Source: Maylandia zebra (lineage: Eukaryota > Chordata > Actinopteri > Cichliformes > Cichlidae). From it: a stretch of DNA of 64,000 bases. Of the stretch, positions 57,714 through 64,000 are shown in pieces (position 1 is the stretch's first letter; each line of letters opens with the position of its first letter). The stretch covers positions 31,049,533-31,113,532 of the forward strand of contig NC_135170.1 in NCBI RefSeq assembly GCF_041146795.1, written 5' to 3'. The translations under genes and the position numbers were made by a program. The notes beneath the pieces are model-generated. The model did no database searches and was not told the origin of the DNA. It saw only the letters and a list, made by a program, of their open reading frames with translations.

Positions 57714-59140
57714 GCACACACACACACGTTAGTTAGGACGTGCAACCACACATGCAAGCACTCAGACAGACAGATACAAACCCAGGCTATAACACATTTG
57801 AAGCAAGTAAACAAGCTCATTAAGGGCATTGATTGTTTGAAAAGTGCCGACCAGAGGAAATTTGAGTGCCAGATTTATCAGCACAGTCACGCACACATCT
57901 GGTTAATAACCTCATGTACTTGTTGACATGCATAGACAGACTGTAAATTACATGAATTTCTTTAACACCCAGTATTTTATAAGAAGAGGTGTTTACTGTA
58001 CTGTACCACTAAATACCTCATGAATATTTAAATTACTGATTCACATTACTTTATCTTCTACAAGAAGAACACTTTGTTGTATTTCTTTTTTATAGTATTT
58101 TGTATATTTATTTTATTTAGTGTTTCTTTTTCTTGTAGTTGTATTCATAACACTAATTATAATTCTGCTTTCTAAGATTCTAGTACAAAATATAACTATG
58201 CAGTTTACAGTGATAATGATGACCCATAGCATTTTCTGAAGAAATACAAGTGAAAGTTACTCCATTCTAGCAGCTGGCTGTTGAATTTGAAAGTGGAAGC
58301 GACAGCTGTGAATGGATATCTATAAGGTGTTAGAAGCTGTAGCTAGTTAGCTAACTAATGCATTGCAACGAACTGATTTAAAATGCTGTCTCCATCTGGA
58401 CTTTATAATGTCGATCACACTAAATGTTTGTGGCAAAATCTTTGTGTAATTCACAAATAAGAAACAGAAATAGATGGAAATGGAAATATTCTTTTTGTAT
58501 AGGACTGTGGAGCTAGTTAGTCCATTAATTCTGAGGATGATGTAAAATATGAAATATAGTTTACTAATTTGTCATTTTAAGGTTTTTGATTTAGAATGAT
58601 CTTAAATACTAAATGTGTTTAGCTAATATATCCAGTAAAGTGGGCAGAGCAGCTGGGATCTTCGGGTGATATTTTTAGGGTTCTAGCATTGTCGTAGTTC
58701 TTTCAGCATAATAAGTAATGTTGTTGCAACTTTCATCATTGCAACTGAATCATCACTTATAATTTTGTACATTCAATAGTTTTGTTTTTGTGTTTCTGGT
58801 TTTAGAAATGCTTAAAAAAAGCCAAAGAAAAGTAATACTTTAATGAAAGAAGATTTGTTTTAGTTTAAAACCATGACTGTATCTTTATCGCACTGGATCT
58901 TATCTGATGTGCTACTTTTCCACAGGTGGAATAGCTGCAAACAGAACAAACAGGCAGCTAATAACCGTGGAGCTACAAACAACCAGATGGTGACGCCGGA
59001 AGGAGAGAAGTTGCACAGTGACAGCGGGATCTCAGTGGACAGTCAGAGTCTGCAGGAGCAGCAGCAGCAGCAGCAACAGCAGCAGGCCCAGGCTGAAGTC
59101 CAGCCTCAGCCTTCGCACTCTCATACACAGGAACAGATAG
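40932..59140 (+). CDS. ngfr: Low-affinity nerve growth factor receptor (p75NTR), partial
   Basis: Five exons join in frame: 40932-40970, 43656-43818, 50591-50950, 57107-57347 and 58926-59140, giving the first 339 residues. Layout: signal peptide, four cysteine-rich TNFR repeats, Ser/Thr/Pro-rich stalk, one membrane helix (about 245-266) and the start of the intracellular tail. The blocks LIPIYCSILAAMVVGLAAY and RWNSCKQNKQ and the tail EGEKLHSDSGISVDSQSL are diagnostic of p75NTR. It binds neurotrophins and signals through adaptors, sortilin and TRK partners. A nine-Gln run replaces part of the tail. The death-domain exon is not in the window; the ngfra and ngfrb paralogues cannot be told apart. 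Confidence 0.92.
41402..41475 (+). repeat. (CCCA)n and (CACG)n simple repeat in ngfr intron 1
   Basis: CACCCACC-type units grade into CGCACGCACGCAAGCACGCAC. A low-complexity intronic tract. Confidence 0.8.
41600..41627. repeat. Perfect 28-bp palindrome in ngfr intron 1
   Basis: GCATCCACCAGAAG followed immediately by its own reverse complement CTTCTGGTGGATGC with no spacer. Symmetry stops on both sides at a T/T mismatch. Confidence 0.85.
43656..43818 (+). CDS. ngfr: ngfr exon 2: first cysteine-rich repeat
   Basis: Acceptor GTGTGCCAG, donor GTGAGT. It encodes the end of the signal peptide and CRD1 (CESRQFTRNGECCIEC, then KKCGVTQTVCTQCLD) with the cysteine spacing of mammalian NGFR. The exon ends in phase 1, as the next exon requires. 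Confidence 0.88.
43819..50590 (+). other. ngfr: ngfr intron 2
   Basis: About 6.8 kb. No coding exon was recognised. It holds a (CA)n array at 48954-49017. AT-rich stretches with ATTA motifs (for example 46160-46390) could be conserved noncoding sequence, which would need cross-species alignment to tell. Confidence 0.6.
48954..49017 (+). repeat. (CA)n microsatellite
   Basis: A 64-base CA repeat in ngfr intron 2. Confidence 0.95.
50591..50950 (+). CDS. ngfr: ngfr exon 3: cysteine-rich repeats 2-4
   Basis: Acceptor AATGTGTAG, donor GTAAGT; 360 nt, phase 1-1. It carries CRD2 to CRD4, including CEQCTVCPLGQGVYSHC and CLPCTICDENETQQANC. Possible N-glycosylation sites are NYS, NET and NCT. It is the ligand-binding core of the receptor. 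Confidence 0.93.
52845..52904 (+). repeat. (CA)n microsatellite
   Basis: A 60-base CA repeat in ngfr intron 3. Confidence 0.95.
53339..53356 (+). other. Possible 18-nt microexon in ngfr intron 3
   Basis: A long pyrimidine tract ending TCTTCCCACAG is followed by 18 nt and then GTAAGC. The segment is phase 1-1, the same as intron 3, so it would add six residues between CRD4 and the stalk without a frameshift or stop. No microexon is known to me at this place in NGFR. Confidence 0.25.
55255..55353. mobile_element. 65-bp insert between 17-bp direct repeats
   Basis: AGAATAAATTCTATTTA occurs at 55255-55271 and again at 55337-55353, exactly flanking 55272-55336. The insert begins GGGGGCGCTAGCGAGCC, much more GC-rich than its surroundings. 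The long perfect duplication is typical of LINE-mediated retroposition. The insert may be the 5' end of an L1-type RNA or another short RNA; the source is unknown. Confidence 0.7.
57107..57347 (+). CDS. ngfr: ngfr exon 4: stalk and transmembrane helix
   Basis: Acceptor TTCCTTATAG, donor GTCAGT, phases 1 and 2. The stalk is rich in Ser, Pro and Thr. The helix LIPIYCSILAAMVVGLAAY keeps the membrane cysteine known in mammals to form the receptor dimer disulfide. Confidence 0.93.
57646..57728 (+). repeat. (CT)n(CA)n microsatellite
   Basis: Interrupted CT then CA repeats with CG interruptions, in ngfr intron 4. Confidence 0.9.
58926..59140 (+). CDS. ngfr: ngfr exon 5: juxtamembrane tail with polyQ
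   Basis: Acceptor TTTCCACAG, donor GTAGGC. It encodes RWNSCKQNKQ, then GEKLHSDSGISVDSQSL, which are strongly conserved with mammals, followed by a run of nine Gln (residues 313-321) encoded mainly by CAG, and AQAEVQPQPSHSH. The mammalian segment here is shorter. It ends in phase 1 with no visible partner exon before 64000. Confidence 0.92.
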
Positions 59141-62100
59141 GTAGGCTCAAACCCTAATCCCAGCTTTTCAGTCTTTCCGTTTGATAAATGGGTATTTAAA
59201 TATCCAAAATGCTTTATCTTTCATCTTTCTGTCCTCTCTTGCTTATTGCAAATCAATTTCCCAGTTCCATGAAAGCATAAAGTGGAAATTGCGTGACCGT
59301 GTTCTAATAAAATGATAAGCCTGATGGGAGCTAAGGTGCTTCGCTCCATGAAAACCTGGCCTCTCATCACAGAAACTTAGACTCATCCCAGACTAAATAC
59401 ATTTTTCCTTCACGTGGTATTACTTTCGGTGCCAAGGAAAGTCTACCTCGATTAAATCAAGATATTCTACTGAGATTTTATCAATGTGTGTAGTGGTGTT
59501 TTTTGAGCATTGTGCAAGCTTTTCTCTCAGAGGGAAGACACATTTCTGCGGGATTGAGATCAAAAGCAGTATATCACCTAACAGCGGGACTAAAATCTAC
59601 ATTTAGCTGCCAAAGGCAGGTAGGTGAGGCCAAGTCTTACAGGTATTCACGATGCATTAGACTCAAGGAATGCACAGACTACGGCTCTGTAGGAAACCTG
59701 CCGTCAAAACAAGGTGAAAATTTTCAGTGTTGACAGAATTTTGACACAGATTCCATCTCAGTCAGTACATTGGAGGAATGTATAGACTGGGTATGTAACT
59801 GTATATGTATGATCTGTATTTGACTTTACCACTACTCCTCCATATATTTGTCTCTGGGGACTTGGGAAGTGTTTCTGGTGTAGGTCTTTAGGACAGATTG
59901 TGCAATGCAGACATGAAAGCCAGACAACATCTAAAAGGTTTGTTTGGAAGATGAACTCAATAAATGATGTCTGGCTTAGAACCAACATTATGCACTTTAC
60001 TAATCTATTATAAAGCAATTTACCATGTCCTTAATTTACTTCTTGTAATGCAGTGCATTAAGATGGAGAAACGCAGAGATGAACTTTTTTGTGTGTGTGT
60101 TTTTGTTTGTCTGAGATATCTGCCATTACTGTTAATATAGATATATTAAGATAACTCCGAGTATACATTTTTTTTCTAGTGCTTTGCCATTTTTGTCTGC
60201 AAGCCAGAATTTCTGTGCTTCCTACTAAAGGCATAAATATTGTTAAAATTTTTTGTTTGTTTTAAATAAAGAGCTGTGACATTTTCAAAATTAGCTGGGA
60301 ACTTTAGATTGTAGGGAATGTTACTGGATCAGGAAAAATCTGTGCATTTTGGGGACTAACTTGCAGATTTATATATGTTAAAGCAGCATTAATGTGTATG
60401 TTGAAATGTGTTTTGGATTGTTGGGAACAGCAGTACTTTTTAGCAAATTCATTATCAAGCTTTGGATGTAAAGACAATGTTTTACAGGATCAATATGTTA
60501 GAGGGATTTGATCACAATAGCTACCCCCCCCAAAATGCCAGTATCATCCCTTAACCAGTACAAGAAATATAAATGCAAACATTGAATTATTACTATATTT
60601 GAGCCCAGTTATCTCAAATTATACCAGTCTTTTATGACCATCTAATTCTCCTTTTAAATCAATATAAGATCAGGTGATTTCATTCGCTGCATAGCACTGA
60701 ATATATAAACGCGAAGAATGAGGCTCGGTGAGAATTGTCACTGAATGTCTGGAAAAAAAGAGCCTTGGAGGATAAAAGTAAGTGCTCCAGGAATGTGAAG
60801 TGGCCTCTGCACAACACTGAGCCATCCATCGTCCTTCAATTCTCAAATAGCACTTACAAAATGAAACCAGCTTTTTTACTTGATTTATACATATAAGACT
60901 GAGTTTTTTCCTCTACTGAAGAGGTCTTAAGTTCACTCGTGATCTTGTTTTCAGTTGTTCTCGCTTGTCCTGTTCTTTCTCAGGGTTTTATTTTTCCCTT
61001 CCAAAGCATATTGTGTAAAGATTAAGAAATTGTTATAATAAGGATAATAGTATGCGAAGACAAACAACTGACAAATCCTTGCTTCTACAATCCGAACCAC
61101 TGTGTCTGGTCTAGGATACCCATTACATTCTAATGAGGCCTGGAAAAAGCTCATTTTGTTCTTGTGTTTTGTTTGAGTACCTCTTTTCATTCTTCCACTC
61201 AACAAATGTGAAGCCCGCTGTATGTCAAAGAAAAGAAAGGAATTTCTTTTGGAGGCAAAGTTTGGCATTGGTTCATTGAGAGGATGACTGCCTGCTTAAC
61301 ACTGTCACCTCTTTAACGGACTGGCTCATTAGCAGGTGTTACGAGATGGGATCCAGGCCTGGGCTCCAAATCTGATGTAGTATCAGTGTTTAGCACGTGC
61401 TAATTGGCATTACCACCGTCTGTCGGTGCGGAAGCCATTAAAAAGGCAGCAAATGTGCTTGTGCAGGGGGTTGTGTGCTCTTACACAACCAACTGGGACT
61501 TTAAAAAAAGCAAAGGAGTGAGAATATGCGCCATAAATCCATGATAATCGCAGGGGGTTTCCTGTTTCCACTGAACCATAGTTAACTGGTAGCTAAAGTA
61601 ATGGGAACAGCTTCAGTCAAAACAAGTCAAAGAGGCTTTTAAAACCAGAAACCGAGCACTGAAAATGTCCCCTCGCTTTGACTGACACACTCAATGAGGG
61701 TATTCCCTGCATGATTCACTGGTGAGGGGTGAGACCTCCAAGATGAAGGGTCCTCAGCCTCATTTCTGTCTGCTCATCTGAATTGAAAAGAACCATCTCA
61801 TCTGTGCAGCACCCCTCCCTGAACTCTCCCTCGCTTACTGCCTGCTTCCCCCTATGAATTGTGCAGATTGTATGTGTTTAAAATTTAAACGAGACCTCAT
61901 TGCCCAACAAACTGAGTCAAAGCAGGTGTCAGTCAAAAAATATTTAAAGGATTGTCAGAGTCATTGGAAAAAACAAAAGACCTGATGATGAAAGGTTAGA
62001 AATTTTAATGTCAAAACTGACCTAAAATAACACTGTAGCAAATGTACAGTCCCAGATTTATGCTGCTTAATCTTCCTATGAAAGCCACTGACAGAAGGTT

Positions 62101-64000
62101 TGCTGAAAACGCAGAGGGACGACAGTCTTTATTGCATCACTACAGTCCACCTCCATCATGGGGTTTACATGTGGGATTGCGTTTGAGAGCCCACGGTACC
62201 TGCAGAATCTCAGCAGTACATTCTTTACTCTGTAACATTATACAGCTGAAAGTTACAGTAATAATGCAGCTGAGTCATGTTACAAATCACTAATGCAATT
62301 TCTGCAGTACAAGAGGGATGACTCATAACTGGTTGTCATCCTCCCACATTAGCAAGTTTGCAAAAACTTCTCTGGGTGGAAGTATTCTCACTGCTGTTGT
62401 TATCTGAATAATGAGCATAGAAGTAGGCAGCAGACACCCCGCGTGAAATAAGTATGTATTTGGTGCACAGTAGAGCTGCAATGAGTCGACTAACTGATTA
62501 AATTATTCTAAACTACTTTAATAATTGGTTAAGTGGTTTGATTACCCTGAAGATGTTGGTTTAACAAATCAACACACTTGATGGTATCAACAAGGATTTA
62601 GGCTGTTTTTTCCCCCAAAGCCAGAGTCTTATTATTTCATCTGTTTTTGTCAAATCCACAATCAAGGAGCAATTAGGTCTCGGAAATAAGTTCACAACTA
62701 AATTAAATATTCACCCTCTAATGTCCTGACTAATATTCAGCTTCCCTTTTTATCCCAGGATGTAGAAGCAAATTTCTGAAGTGCTGGGAACCTGGTGACT
62801 AGTTTTTTGAATTAGCCTCTGGGGACAACCACCAGCTGGGGCTTCCAGTGTAGAGAACAGGCATCTGGTGCAAGACTTGCTGCTCTGTAAACCAGTGATT
62901 CTTTACAAAGTCAGATACATTAAAAAAAAAAAAACTATAAAAATCTAAATTATGATCAGAGCCTAGCTTAAGGTTCAAGGTTGTATTTTGGCAAACGAGT
63001 TCACTCTATTGCTCCCACCATGTGCTGTTGTTGGCATTGTGCAAATGCACAATTGGGGTACAAATATCTTGCCCCATGACACAAGTGCATAAGCAGATAA
63101 TTGATATAAAAAAAAAGACTATGGAGATTCATCAGCTTGGTACATGCTATCACAAATGCCTGATGACAAATAAAAATACAAAAAAGAGGGACCAGGCAAA
63201 TTTAGCAAATAGGTTTATAATTTAGGAAGAAAAGACTGTGTTCATGCAGGGTTTAGTTAATCAAGTAAACACAAAAATATGTAGTATCCTTTTAAGTGCC
63301 CTAAAAATGAAAATGGATTTAAATGGAATAAAATGAGTTCTGAAATGAATATAAGTAGTGCTATTTGATAGTAAACTATCAAAAGAAAAACAGATATATA
63401 TGTGAACATAGTAAAACACTGACTCTTAAACTTTTCCTTTGAGTTCTTGTGACAATCATGAAACCACAAATCACAATCACAATTGGCAAATTTCAAAGCT
63501 TAACAGTGGCTTTGGATCCAATCAGGATTCCCTGAATGTTCTGATTGGAAAAAAAAAGAGTCTGTAACAAGGCTTCGCTCTGATGGGGAGTTCACGTTTC
63601 AGAGTAGACCTGATTGAACTGGTTCAGTGAAAGACAGTTTGTATTGATTCTCGGAATGAGGTCGGACTTTATAAAACAGCCATGTGGCTATTATTATCAA
63701 TGCTGCCTCTGAAATGAGGTGCATTGCCAGTTCAGAAACAGTTGGACTGAAGCAGAAGTGCAGGTGCAAGCCACTGTGTGTCTGTGTGCATGAACTTGTG
63801 CGTGATACAGATGGCTGGGCACTGGCCAGTGTCAGAGTCTTTCTGCTCTGTGTCACTGAGGATGCCTGTAGAGTGTCTGTTTAAGCAGAAGGAAGAGATG
63901 AGTGCTTTGGACTGCCGCTGGACATAATCAGAGTAGATGGAGAAAGGAAGCAGAAAAACTGGGTGTAGCGATCTTAGTGCTCTTAGTGCAGTATGATGTT
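59141..64000 (+). other. ngfr: ngfr intron 5 (open at the window end); no exon seen
   Basis: The frame after exon 5 needs an acceptor leading to the death domain. No stretch resembling a p75NTR death domain was found to 64000 on the plus strand, so the last exon is inferred to lie to the right. No RNA gene or complete transposon was recognised. Confidence 0.55.

Noticed and set aside
28234-57728. CRISPR-like regularly spaced repeats
   Set aside because: All tandem repeats seen are simple microsatellites; none has unique spacers.

Overview
The window is vertebrate and almost certainly teleost (percomorph or cichlid type): compact GT-AG introns, a selenoprotein W2 gene that reads UGA as selenocysteine, a fish-type triple-domain GIMAP gene, an NGF receptor gene, long (CA)n arrays and many fish-type Tc1, hAT and LINE copies. 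All splice models were built by eye from reading frame, splice sites and family motifs.

Layout. 1-1315: Tc1 and LINE relics. 3909-5453 (minus): four-exon selenoprotein W2/MIEN1-like gene with an in-frame UGA, a C-terminal CaaX box, a candidate SECIS in the 3'UTR and a long hairpin in intron 2. 6303-12929 (plus): divergently arranged GIMAP8-like gene with three AIG1-type G domains, one exon each, and a coiled-coil tail; a hAT element with 8-bp target duplications sits in its last intron. 12930-29000: mostly gene-poor, with relic transposons, a palindromic MITE and one unrecognised candidate gene end (19429-19942). 29053-29126: tRNA-Ile(AAU). 29464-36985: a nest of insertions, including a complete non-autonomous hAT and an almost intact Dong/R4 (Rex6-like) non-LTR retrotransposon, both lying in (TA)n tracts. 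40500-64000 (plus): the low-affinity NGF receptor p75 gene (ngfr), exons 1-5; the death-domain exon is not visible and probably lies beyond the window.

Roles. The three recognised protein genes are unrelated in function: redox signalling and prenyl-dependent membrane attachment (selenow2), immune GTPase scaffolding (GIMAP) and neurotrophin/TNFR-type signalling (ngfr). MIEN1 and NGFR both lie on human 17q, which fits a conserved synteny block. The least expected elements are the UGA-decoding gene with its SECIS, the miRNA-like hairpin in its intron, the nested transposon complex, and a 65-bp insert flanked by 17-bp duplications in an ngfr intron.
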